Source: CAZBBC01 sp964489835
Lineage (GTDB): Bacteria; Calditrichota; Calditrichia; JAJRVZ01
Direction: 5' to 3'
DNA length: 64,000 bases
Assembly: GCA_964489835.1 (NCBI GenBank)
Contig: CAZBBC010000009.1
Coordinates: 1-64,000, forward strand
The position numbers and the translations under genes are program-made. Below the pieces are notes generated by a model. The model searched no databases and was not told where the DNA came from. It was given only the letters and a program-made list of their open reading frames with translations. Position 1 is the first letter of the stretch. Each line of letters begins with the position of its first letter. This document shows, piece after piece, positions 54,744-63,608 of this stretch.

Positions 54744-55407
54744 AGAATTATTATCAAAAGACAAATTAACCCTGAAAGTCAATGAAATCTTTTATAGTAT
54801 TCAGGGTGAATCAACCCATTTAGGTCGACCGTGTGTGTTCGTCAGGCTTACCTATTGCAATTTACGATGTTTATATTGTGATACGGATTACGCTTTCTTT
54901 GAAGGTGAAGAGAGGAATATGCATGATATTATAAAAGAGGTCGGCAGCTATCAATGCCCGCTGGTAGAAATCACTGGTGGTGAACCGTTAATACAAAAAA
55001 ATGTTCTCCTGCTGATGCAACAATTATGTGATGCAGGGCATGAAGTGCTTTTGGAGACAGGCGGTCATATGGATATTAGTGTTATAGATCCCCGGGTCAA
55101 GCGGATCATGGATATTAAATGTCCTTCCAGCCTGGAATCTAAAAAAAATCTGTGGTCCAATATCAATCATTTAAAGAAAACTGACGAGATAAAGTTTGTT
55201 GTCGGTACAAAGAAAGATATGCAATGGGCAAAAAATATAATTGAAAAATATAATCTGTCTCATAAATGCACAATCATATTCTCCCCGGTTTTTGGAAAAC
55301 TGGAATATCGGGAATTAGCCGAATGGATTTTACAGGAACACTTGGCGGTGCGTATGCAGATCCAATTGCATAAATTGATCTGGAACCCGGTTGCCCGTGG
55401 CCGGTGA
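54733..55407 (+). CDS. queE: 7-carboxy-7-deazaguanine synthase (radical SAM)
   Basis: The 224-residue radical SAM enzyme carries CxxxCxxC as C42, C46, C49 (YCNLRCLYCDTDYAF), which binds the [4Fe-4S] cluster, and GGEPL for SAM. It turns 6-carboxy-tetrahydropterin into 7-carboxy-7-deazaguanine. Its start overlaps queD by 11 bases, which indicates translational coupling. The C-terminus IQLHKLIWNPVARGR is the usual ending of the family. Confidence 0.95.
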   Translation: MKNKELLSKDKLTLKVNEIFYSIQGESTHLGRPCVFVRLTYCNLRCLYCDTDYAFFEGEERNMHDIIKEVGSYQCPLVEITGGEPLIQKNVLLLMQQLCDAGHEVLLETGGHMDISVIDPRVKRIMDIKCPSSLESKKNLWSNINHLKKTDEIKFVVGTKKDMQWAKNIIEKYNLSHKCTIIFSPVFGKLEYRELAEWILQEHLAVRMQIQLHKLIWNPVARGR

Positions 55408-55660
55408 ACTGGGTGGGGACGCGGCATGCCGTGCCAGAAATGGTATAAGGTATAGGGTATAAGGGTATAAGAAATCGTAGGAGTACGACGTGTCGTGCCC
55501 TATGGGTAAAGATGAATCCAAAATAAAAAATACAAAATAATTAAATAAAATATCATAGCGATCTTTGTGCCCTTGCGGTTAAATACAGTGTGGGGATGAT
55601 AAACAATCATCAATAAAAAATCCTGAAGGGATTTAACATCGGTAGGAAGGATTAAAAAAA
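55408..55660. repeat. Repeat-filled gap inside the que operon
   Basis: GCGGCATGCCGTGCC at about 55421-55435, a GGTATAAGGTATAGGGTATA tract at about 55441-55460 and CGACGTGTCGTGCCC near 55487-55501 are dispersed-type tracts related to the text near 30877-30897. TCTTTGTGCCCTTGCGGTTA at about 55562-55581 is a distant CACGAAG-family form. A gap of this kind is not normal in a coupled operon, so it is probably inserted. No gene was seen. Confidence 0.5.
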
Positions 55661-56020
55661 ATGGCGGAAATAGAAGTATTTGACAACAAATACCCTGACC
55701 GGGATTATTATATAACCCATGTGAATAATGAATATACTTCTGTTTGTCCAAAAACAGGATTGCCTGATTTTGGAACAATCATCATTAATTATATCCCCGA
55801 TAAATTTTGTCTAGAGCTAAAAGCCCTAAAATACTATTTTCTGGGATTTCGTAATGAAGGAATTTTTTATGAAGCGGTTATCAACCGGATACTGGATGAT
55901 CTGATCGGGGCTTGCAGTCCTCGCTATATGGAAGTCATTGGGGAATTTTCAACCCGTGGCGGGATCAAATCTACAATAAAAACAGTGTATGATCCGGAAA
56001 AGAGAGGGAATTTTAAGTGA
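55661..56020 (+). CDS. queF: preQ0 reductase, QueF type I
   Basis: The 119-residue NADPH-dependent nitrile oxidoreductase converts preQ0 to preQ1. The nucleophile is the cysteine in SVCPKTGLPDFGT (Cys29) with Asp36 as general acid; ELKALKYYF is the family QueF motif, and FRNEGIFYE the substrate loop. The short, single-domain form is type I (B. subtilis-like), unlike the longer E. coli form. It overlaps queC by 4 bases. The C-terminal end is typical. Confidence 0.95.
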   Translation: MAEIEVFDNKYPDRDYYITHVNNEYTSVCPKTGLPDFGTIIINYIPDKFCLELKALKYYFLGFRNEGIFYEAVINRILDDLIGACSPRYMEVIGEFSTRGGIKSTIKTVYDPEKRGNFK

Positions 56021-56703
56021 AAAAAGAGCAGGCCGTGGTGCTTGTTTCAGGCGGAATGGATAGTTGTGTAACCGCTGCCATTGCTAATCTGTCATACACC
56101 CTGACTTTTTTGCATCTGAATTATGGTCAGAAAACACAACGAAAAGAAAAAAAGTCTTTTCTGGATATTGCTGATTATTACAATGTACACAAAAAATTGA
56201 TCGTTGATGTAAATCATTTTTCTCAGATTGGTGGGTCCAGTTTAACTGATGAAAAAATAGGGGTTACAGTCGCCGATTTGGACAGTAAAGAAGTACCACC
56301 AAGTTACGTACCTTTTAGAAATGCTAATATTTTAGCCATTGCGACCAGCTGGGCTGAAGTTATTGGTGCCACCAAAATCTTTATTGGTGCAGTTGAAGAA
56401 GATTCTTCCGGTTATCCGGATTGCCGGGAATCTTTTTTCAGGGCATTTAATGATGTTATAAACAAAGGGACAAAACCAGATACATTTATTACCATAATGA
56501 CGCCTCTCATTCACATGTCGAAGAAACAAATTGTAGAGAAGGCCTTCGAATTGAAAGCGCCCCTTCATTTAACCTGGTCCTGTTATCAAAACGAGGATAT
56601 CGCCTGTGGTATATGTGATAGCTGTGCCTTGAGATTACGTGGTTTTCAGGAGGCAGAGAAAAAAGATCCAATACTCTATATCACCCAACCAGATTGCTTT
56701 TAA
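56017..56703 (+). CDS. queC: 7-cyano-7-deazaguanine synthase
   Basis: The 228-residue enzyme makes preQ0 from 7-carboxy-7-deazaguanine with ATP and ammonia. The ATP-binding SGGMDS (11-16) and the zinc cysteines Cys189, Cys197, Cys200 and Cys203 (CYQNEDIACGICDSC) are intact. It starts within the end of queF (4-base overlap). Together with queD, queE and queF it completes preQ1 formation from dihydroneopterin triphosphate; folE, tgt and the later queuosine genes are not in the window. Confidence 0.95.
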   Translation: MKKEQAVVLVSGGMDSCVTAAIANLSYTLTFLHLNYGQKTQRKEKKSFLDIADYYNVHKKLIVDVNHFSQIGGSSLTDEKIGVTVADLDSKEVPPSYVPFRNANILAIATSWAEVIGATKIFIGAVEEDSSGYPDCRESFFRAFNDVINKGTKPDTFITIMTPLIHMSKKQIVEKAFELKAPLHLTWSCYQNEDIACGICDSCALRLRGFQEAEKKDPILYITQPDCF

Positions 56704-56714
56704 AATCCAAATCT

Positions 56715-59700
56715 TTATTTATGTGAATCTTTCACCGCTTCAATGGTTAGATCAATCCGGCTATTGTTATCGTGGGCGGCTTCTATAATCCTGGAAATAT
56801 GTTTATACCAGCCAATGAGTTTATACTTTATTTCATTTTTATCTATTGTTTTTTGACCGGCAAGATTAATGATGGCAATGGAATAAAAAGCAGCCAATAA
56901 TTCGATCAGGCTTTCATAATGAAAATAAAGAATATCCTGAAATTTGTTAACACCCAGTAATTTTTGGACTTCATGGTATTGAAATAATGTTTCCAAAGCC
57001 AATCTGGGGTTTTCGTCTACCCGATTCATCCAATTGGGTAGCATGGTTAAAATCCTGATCAGTAAGAGTTGATGCGCAGAAGAGTACTCATCATACGCTA
57101 GTAATTGAAGGGATTGATCGATTTTTTTGTTGAGCAGAAATTCATCCAACCAGGATACACTGATCATTGGGGCATAATTTTTGTCCTGTAATTTCCCAAG
57201 ATCCGAAACTGTCAGCCAAATCATGAGAATGACAGCAGAGGGGGAATAATCAGCTATAAAATCCATTGTCTTTTTAAGGGCGACGGATTTTTTTATCTCA
57301 AAAAATTTAGGTGAATCTTTTAAATAGAGGAGATAGCGCAATTTTTCTCCCCTATCATTTATAATCTCTGCTTCATTACCGGTGGCCGATGTAAATTCTT
57401 TAATTCGGCCGATAAAATCGGAAAAATGGATTTGATAATATTTTAATAATTCAGTCTCTATATTTCTTGCATTCTCTGACTCCAGGATACCGGTCTCTAA
57501 TTTCTTTAAAAATTTGATATCCAGTAAGTCATTGAGTGGTTGATGAACCGGTGTTAAAAAGGTCTCTTTTAGTGCTTCATCGATACTGGGAACACCGCGT
57601 CCGGCCAGATAATGAGTCAATTGTGCATAGTGATTGTACTTGTTGTCCTGTATTTCCCGAAAATCAAGGAAGACATGGTATTTAAAACCATCCAGTTCGA
57701 CATATAAGCCATGATGTTCCAGTTCAGAATTGTTTCGTATATACTCTAAGTTTGAAATTTGATCCCGAAAGATGGTATAGGTATGAGGCTTATTTGAAAC
57801 AGATAATCCTTCACTTAAGATGTAAGATTTAAAATGATCACCACTCTTTTCTGCAGAGGCAGAAGAATATTTAATCCATCCGCTTGACCGTTCATATCGA
57901 TTATTATATAAAACCAGCGACTTTTCCCGGTCAGTCCGATTGGTGAAGGCAAATACATCCTCATTAACAAAGCCTTCCGGTCCCATCAGATCATAAAGTA
58001 TGAAATTATTGACTTGACTAAAAAGATATCGTTTCTTCAGGAGAGGAAATATTTCCCGTTCATGTCTTTCAATCAGGTATTGATCTTCGCTTTCATCCCA
58101 GTACGCCCGTTTATACTCCATTCCGTATTTCTCGGTAAAACCTTCAATTTGTCCATGACCAAACATGGGTAATCCGGGCAGAGTGACCATTAGTGTACAT
58201 ATGCCAAAATATTTATCATCTTTACCAAACTGGGCGACGGCGGTTTCCTCATCAGGATTATTCATGAAGTTTACATAACGCTTCATAATTTCAGGATTAA
58301 ATTCCATAACACTTTTGATGGACTGGCGGTATTTCTGATTTTCCTCCGATTTAAGCATGTTCATAAATGCGCTATTATAAACCCGGTGCATGCCTAAAGT
58401 ACGGACAAAATATCCCTCCATCATCCAGAAAGCTTCTGCCAGGAGGAGTGTATCCGGAACTTCCTGTGCGACGCGGTCAACAACTTCACGCCAAAACTCC
58501 ACCGGGAAAAGCTGCTCAAACTTTTCTTTAGTTACTGAAAATTGTGCACGTGATGGAATGTCGCCTCCGCTACCGGGTTGGGGGAACCAAAGTCGTTGAA
58601 AATGCTTTTTGGCCAATGTCATGGCAGCATCGAGCCGGATAATCGGAAATTTTCGGGCAACATGTAAAATTGTTTGTATAACCGCTTCACGAAGCTCGGG
58701 AATCAGAAAATTCAGTTGTGCGGTATCGTTCCAGGGCATGCTTGTCCCGTCGTTTCCATGATAAATATAATTGACACTGCCAGTAAATGTGTCAACACGT
58801 TTGAACAGCACAGCGGCATCGGTTTGGTTCCAATAACCATCTTCTATATAGATAGCAACACGGTTATCCTCTGAGAGATTCGAGCCGTTAAAACTGTAAC
58901 TTGGGAAAACCGGATGATCTGCTTTAACGAACCAGTCGGGATGCTCAATGACCCATTTCGAATATATACCGGTATGATTCGGAACCATGTCACTGGCGAT
59001 ACGGATCCCACGGCGCCAGGCGCGGGTGCGCAAATTTTCATAGGCACGATCTCCACCCAGATCCAATGCAATCGCATAATCGAACAGCGAATAAGCAGAG
59101 CTGACCGCTTCAGGATTACCGCACATCTGTTTGATCTTTTGTGAAGCAGAACTTCGTTCCCACAGGCCGATAAGCCAAAGAGCCGTGAATCCTCGATTTG
59201 CCAGAAGATCAAGTTCCTCGTCAGGGATTTGATCGAGGGTAGTAATTGCCCGGGAATACTTTTTTGAGAGTTGATCCAACCACACATAGGTACTTTTGGC
59301 AATCATTACAACATTGGGCATCCAGTCCAAATCGGTACTGAAACGTTCGGGTTCTTCTTCGCCAGATAAAGATCTGAAATCCGGTACGTGCGATGGACCG
59401 GCTCCGGCAAAAACCGGTTTTTCTTCTTCTTTGATCAAATCCAAACTACTCAGAAGTCTGAAGATATAATCCGACAACATATAGCCCCAATGCTGACGTA
59501 TAAATTCCAACTGGGCACTCAGTGATTGAGGAAATTTTAAAGCCGGTGTATGTAATAGTTTTACTAATGTCTGATGATCAGGACCGAAAGTTGGCTGCCC
59601 TTCAAAAAATTCTTCAAGTGAGGAAATAAGCTGCCTGTAATCTGTTTTTTTGCCAATATAGTCATCGTCAAATAATTCTTTGAACGGAGCAAAGGCCGGA

Positions 59701-60182
59701 TTTGCATTTGCCAAATGTAGTAACAGGATTTCCTCTAAAACTATTTGCCGGTTACTGATCCCTGCTGTTTTTTTTCTTAAATAGGCATCCGAACTGATCT
59801 CATTACGGTAAACAGATAGGGGAGGAAATTTTTCGGTGAAGACTTTCAAGACTTCTTCGTACTTTTTGGCATTTATTTTTTTCTTTACCCATCGCTCGGC
59901 ATCAGCAAACAGGGTGATGTTTTTTTGTTTTTTATAAAGTCCGACAACAAAATGAAGGATTTCATCGATGAGCCCCATGGCATTCAGAGATCCGGCCTTG
60001 ATTGACCGACCGGGCACAGTAACCAGTTCCCGTTTACGATTCATTTGATTGGCAAAAATACGTACACGATAAAAATCTGTAAAGACCACATTTCCAGTCT
60101 GGGCAAAAAGTGTTTCATCCAAACTGTAAAAGTCTCTTACCTCGCGAGAAACATGAAATTCAAACAATGGAGATTCAATCAC
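56715..60182 (-). CDS. Large GH13-family alpha-amylase-type enzyme
   Basis: The 1155-residue protein has a non-catalytic N-terminal region of about 290 residues, a GH13 (beta/alpha)8 barrel (about 300-700) and a long C-terminal part (700-1155). The four conserved regions are DMVPNHTG (398-405), FPIIRLDAA (nucleophile Asp518), LLAEAFW (acid Glu583) and FMNNPDEET (Asp644). In the last, the usual histidine before the aspartate (NHD) is a proline (NPD), so the activity is uncertain. There is no signal peptide, so it acts in the cytoplasm. The start is GTG and overlaps the dUTPase gene by 8 bases, so it is probably translationally coupled. Confidence 0.9.
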   Translation of the reverse strand: MIESPLFEFHVSREVRDFYSLDETLFAQTGNVVFTDFYRVRIFANQMNRKRELVTVPGRSIKAGSLNAMGLIDEILHFVVGLYKKQKNITLFADAERWVKKKINAKKYEEVLKVFTEKFPPLSVYRNEISSDAYLRKKTAGISNRQIVLEEILLLHLANANPAFAPFKELFDDDYIGKKTDYRQLISSLEEFFEGQPTFGPDHQTLVKLLHTPALKFPQSLSAQLEFIRQHWGYMLSDYIFRLLSSLDLIKEEEKPVFAGAGPSHVPDFRSLSGEEEPERFSTDLDWMPNVVMIAKSTYVWLDQLSKKYSRAITTLDQIPDEELDLLANRGFTALWLIGLWERSSASQKIKQMCGNPEAVSSAYSLFDYAIALDLGGDRAYENLRTRAWRRGIRIASDMVPNHTGIYSKWVIEHPDWFVKADHPVFPSYSFNGSNLSEDNRVAIYIEDGYWNQTDAAVLFKRVDTFTGSVNYIYHGNDGTSMPWNDTAQLNFLIPELREAVIQTILHVARKFPIIRLDAAMTLAKKHFQRLWFPQPGSGGDIPSRAQFSVTKEKFEQLFPVEFWREVVDRVAQEVPDTLLLAEAFWMMEGYFVRTLGMHRVYNSAFMNMLKSEENQKYRQSIKSVMEFNPEIMKRYVNFMNNPDEETAVAQFGKDDKYFGICTLMVTLPGLPMFGHGQIEGFTEKYGMEYKRAYWDESEDQYLIERHEREIFPLLKKRYLFSQVNNFILYDLMGPEGFVNEDVFAFTNRTDREKSLVLYNNRYERSSGWIKYSSASAEKSGDHFKSYILSEGLSVSNKPHTYTIFRDQISNLEYIRNNSELEHHGLYVELDGFKYHVFLDFREIQDNKYNHYAQLTHYLAGRGVPSIDEALKETFLTPVHQPLNDLLDIKFLKKLETGILESENARNIETELLKYYQIHFSDFIGRIKEFTSATGNEAEIINDRGEKLRYLLYLKDSPKFFEIKKSVALKKTMDFIADYSPSAVILMIWLTVSDLGKLQDKNYAPMISVSWLDEFLLNKKIDQSLQLLAYDEYSSAHQLLLIRILTMLPNWMNRVDENPRLALETLFQYHEVQKLLGVNKFQDILYFHYESLIELLAAFYSIAIINLAGQKTIDKNEIKYKLIGWYKHISRIIEAAHDNNSRIDLTIEAVKDSHK

Positions 60183-60627
60183 CGAGAAGATCCTCCATCC
60201 GTTTATTGTCTTCTATACCATTTTTATCAACTTTCTGATAGGTACTGCCGTACCCTTTATCCTGGCGCAGTTGATTCAGCTTGTTTTTTTTAATATATAA
60301 ATCAGAAAGTTTCTCCACATCCAGACCAGCTAACTGGCATTTACTTACCCAAAAATGCAACTCGTCAATAAGTTCAATTCCAATATTTTGCCAATCAATG
60401 TCTGATTTCTCCTTCCACCACTTCCAGGGTAGGGAATCCTCCAGTTCAATAGATTCATGAATTTGAGCCCGGTTATAGTTCAAAATCCATTCAATACGTA
60501 ACTTCTCCAACCGGGAGTCCTGTTTACTGTGATCACACATTTCTGCATAATCCAGTTGATGTCTTTCTCTAAGTATTCGTTTATTTAATTCGTATTGCTT
60601 CTCAAAAATAGTCTTTAAAATATCCAT
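60175..60627 (-). CDS. Dimeric all-alpha dUTPase-like protein
   Basis: The 150-residue protein matches the dimeric all-alpha dUTP diphosphatase (MazG-like) superfamily: ESIELEDSLPWKWWKEK and the metal-binding GIELIDELHFWVSKCQLAG with E-x-x-x-D, then a KKNKLNQLRQDKGY segment. Members hydrolyse dUTP (or dUDP) to keep uracil out of DNA and supply dUMP. Family recognition is strong; the substrate is inferred. The GH13 gene starts within its last codons, an odd partner. It has a good AAGGAAC site. Confidence 0.75.
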   Translation of the reverse strand: MDILKTIFEKQYELNKRILRERHQLDYAEMCDHSKQDSRLEKLRIEWILNYNRAQIHESIELEDSLPWKWWKEKSDIDWQNIGIELIDELHFWVSKCQLAGLDVEKLSDLYIKKNKLNQLRQDKGYGSTYQKVDKNGIEDNKRMEDLLGD

Positions 60628-60642
60628 TAAGTGTTCCTTACT

Positions 60643-62076
60643 TTACTTTTTTTCTTTTAACATGCTTTTAACAAAAACGAATATTGTTTTTCCATTCCGT
60701 TTCAGGAAAATTTGTACATACTCGTCACTTGAGTCCGATAGGGCCTGTGTACTTTTTCTAAAATCATCCAGATCCCTGATTTCATCGTCATTGATGCGAA
60801 GGATCAGATCATTGATATCAATACCCCCGATACTGGCGGCACCTGCATCTTCCACACGTGATACCCAGACACCTTCAGTGTTAAATTCAAGTTCATTATT
60901 AATAATGTAATCCTGGGTCAGTTCTTTTACACCAAGACCAAGTATTTTATTAGAATATTCTTCCGCCAGGAATCTGCTCTTCGGTGCATGCTCAAGTCGT
61001 ACGGTCAGATCCTGTGGTTTTTTATGACGTAAAATGCGGATAGGTATATTCCCCTCAGGCAAATCTCTGATATAAGTTCGAAGAATATCTAAGTTTTTCT
61101 TATCGTATCCTGTAAATTGCAGGTCACCAACCGATAGAATAATGTCACCGGGCTTCAAGTTCGCCTTTTCAGCCGGAGACCCCGGCAAAACTTTATTAAT
61201 AATAATACCATGCGTATCTATGATATTCCAGTATGCAGCCATATCTTTTTTCAATACCTGCATTTGAATACCCAGCCAGCTCTTACCACTCCCTTCTTTT
61301 TGACTGACTAATGTCGGAGGATTTTTAAGAAGGGGGATAAACTGTGCTGCGGGAATGATCTGAATGATCGTTTGGTCATTGTGAGATTCATCGTATTGAT
61401 ATTCATAATTTGAGAAATAGGTATCACTTCGATACACAATACCAATGGCATTTCCAATGGCATTCACCACTAATCCACACGACGATAAAGAGCTAATATT
61501 TGTCGTAGTCAGAAGTTTCTTTTTTGGTTTCTCGATGACTGCGTTTATATTATGTGCGGTAACGATTTTCTCAAAGTCAAACCGATCGTTCAAATGCTGA
61601 ATAAGAAAGAGAGGATCACCGATGGTACTATTATTCAACGCTTCAAAATTTACAGGTGCTGGCAGCATTTTATTTTCTATAATTTGAAGAAATGCGATCC
61701 GGGATTCTTCATCTTTACCAATAAAACGGGCTTTGAGTTTTTGATCTTGCTTAAAAGAAACAGTAATGTCTTCAGGAAGGAGTTGGGTGGACATATAGAA
61801 CATACTACTCTCCCCGATATCAAGATTTGCCGGATAGATGATATCTGATGTTAAAACCAAACCCTCTGTATTTACCAGTATACCGGTAATTTTCCGTTTG
61901 ATTCGGGTTTTATCAGTAATTTCTCCCATTTCAAATTGTGGTTGAAAATATTCTACAAGGCAGATACCTGCCTTTAATTCATTTATATTTTTGGGCCAGG
62001 CAGTCATTGCCTCACTTTTTAATAGAGTTATCAGAAGAAACAGGATGGGGATCAAAAGTACGGGTTTAAGTGGCAT
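60643..62076 (-). CDS. HtrA paralogue without catalytic His and Asp (pseudoprotease)
   Basis: The 477-residue protein keeps the trypsin-like fold plus two PDZ domains of HtrA but has lost key residues. Where the active copy has TNNHV this one has TSDII, and where the copy has the aspartate in ALTDLAV this one has EESRIAF; only the serine region (SSLSSCGLVV) is similar. It is therefore very likely not a protease, perhaps a substrate-binding or scaffolding partner of the downstream-coupled HtrA. It has a signal-like N-terminus (LLIPILFLLITLL). Its start follows the HtrA stop by one base and has an AAGGAGG site in the HtrA gene end. Confidence 0.85.
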   Translation of the reverse strand: MPLKPVLLIPILFLLITLLKSEAMTAWPKNINELKAGICLVEYFQPQFEMGEITDKTRIKRKITGILVNTEGLVLTSDIIYPANLDIGESSMFYMSTQLLPEDITVSFKQDQKLKARFIGKDEESRIAFLQIIENKMLPAPVNFEALNNSTIGDPLFLIQHLNDRFDFEKIVTAHNINAVIEKPKKKLLTTTNISSLSSCGLVVNAIGNAIGIVYRSDTYFSNYEYQYDESHNDQTIIQIIPAAQFIPLLKNPPTLVSQKEGSGKSWLGIQMQVLKKDMAAYWNIIDTHGIIINKVLPGSPAEKANLKPGDIILSVGDLQFTGYDKKNLDILRTYIRDLPEGNIPIRILRHKKPQDLTVRLEHAPKSRFLAEEYSNKILGLGVKELTQDYIINNELEFNTEGVWVSRVEDAGAASIGGIDINDLILRINDDEIRDLDDFRKSTQALSDSSDEYVQIFLKRNGKTIFVFVKSMLKEKK

Positions 62077-62077
62077 T

Positions 62078-63406
62078 CTATTCCTCCTTAAGTAAGGCAA
62101 AGATAAGAGCATTCTTATATGTTAGCTTCAGCATGCGTCCGGGGGGTGGAAGTTGCTTTGTTTTTTCATAAATTATTTTAAACTGATCAAGAGTATTCAC
62201 CTGTTCATTCTCAACATAATTAATAACATAGCCTCTAAAAATTTCAGCCTCATCAGCCGGACTGCCCGATCTGACCCCGCTAACCAGAACCCCCTTTTCA
62301 TCTTTCAGCTTAAGATTTCTAACGATACGCGGTGTAATTTCTTTGACTGACAGACCCCAACGATCACATTCAAACTCATTACCCTCAAATTTACCACGCT
62401 TATCCGTTAGTATTTCTGTCGTATGTTTTTCTCCGTTGCGCAGGTAATGAACAGTTATTTTTGATCCCACAGGAATCTCAGAAATAAACTTACGTATTTT
62501 GGGCAATTCTTCTTTATAAACGGCATTGATGGTCTTATCATCGATTGCATAAACCAGATCACCAGGTTTTAGGCCGGCTATTTCACCGGGCGAATCTTTG
62601 TCTACATTAGAAATTAGAACGCCCGCCAGATTCAAATCTTTCTTATATTTCCGGTAATCTTTAATCTCCTGCCATTCAATCCCTGTGTCAGAGCGTTTGA
62701 CAATCTTATCCTTTAATATGCGATCTATGACCAGTTTAGCTGTATTTATCGGTATTGCAAATCCAAGATTTTCTCCAAAAAAAATAGCCCGGGCATTGAT
62801 CCCAACAACTTCTCCCTCAATATTTATTAAAGGCCCGCCGCTATTTCCAGGATTAATGGCCGCGTCCGTTTGGATCCACAAATTGTAAGGTGACACCATT
62901 TCATCGCTATCCTCGAAGTATCGATCAATGGAAGATATAACACCCAGAGAGAGTGAGCGGCTTAATCCGAGAGGAGAACCGAGCGCCATGACAATCTCTC
63001 CTACTTCGAGACTGTCACTATCACCAAATTTGGCGTACGAAACGGTATTATAATCTTTTTTACTCAGGTCCAGCTTTAAGACAGCCAGATCGGTCAAGGC
63101 GTCCAATCCGACAACCTCGGCAGGAACCTCATCACGGTTGGCCAGCGTACAGAAAACATAACGGGCTTTTTCGGCAACATGATTATTGGTTAAAATGTAA
63201 CCATCCGGACTGATAATAATACCAGAGCCTGTTACCTGGACTTTTATACTTTTTCCATCTGCAAAAATTTCCTTTACCGGCTCGATGTGTACCAGGGCCG
63301 GGAGTACTTTATTCTTTGCGTCAAGGATTTGTTTCTGCAGATTTGATGAGGCAGACCCGACACAAACATATATAAATAAAAGAATAATTATTTTGAAATA
63401 TCTCAT
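62078..63406 (-). CDS. HtrA/DegP-type serine protease
   Basis: The 442-residue periplasmic protease has a signal peptide (1-19) and the complete triad: His76 (GYILTNNHV), Asp106 (ALTDLAVLKL) and Ser189 (NPGNSGGPL), followed by two PDZ domains (about 240-335 and 355-430). It should degrade or refold misfolded envelope proteins. The next gene downstream is a catalytically dead relative that starts one base after the stop, so both form one operon. No sigma-E-type regulation could be read from the sequence. Confidence 0.95.
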   Translation of the reverse strand: MRYFKIIILLFIYVCVGSASSNLQKQILDAKNKVLPALVHIEPVKEIFADGKSIKVQVTGSGIIISPDGYILTNNHVAEKARYVFCTLANRDEVPAEVVGLDALTDLAVLKLDLSKKDYNTVSYAKFGDSDSLEVGEIVMALGSPLGLSRSLSLGVISSIDRYFEDSDEMVSPYNLWIQTDAAINPGNSGGPLINIEGEVVGINARAIFFGENLGFAIPINTAKLVIDRILKDKIVKRSDTGIEWQEIKDYRKYKKDLNLAGVLISNVDKDSPGEIAGLKPGDLVYAIDDKTINAVYKEELPKIRKFISEIPVGSKITVHYLRNGEKHTTEILTDKRGKFEGNEFECDRWGLSVKEITPRIVRNLKLKDEKGVLVSGVRSGSPADEAEIFRGYVINYVENEQVNTLDQFKIIYEKTKQLPPPGRMLKLTYKNALIFALLKEE

Positions 63407-63608
63407 AAAATAGTCTTCCTATTAATTAAAATTAAGTTAAATCTTATAAATTTATCGTAATTTGGGCAGGAATCAAAAGGTAAATTTAATTATTCGCCGG
63501 ATTTCCTTAAATTTGAATAGTCCCTGGATTTTTCAACGGAGATAAATAAATTATAAGAATTCAGGTTTAGAAGAAGAAATAGTTCCGACTATATGGACTG
63601 AGGACGAT

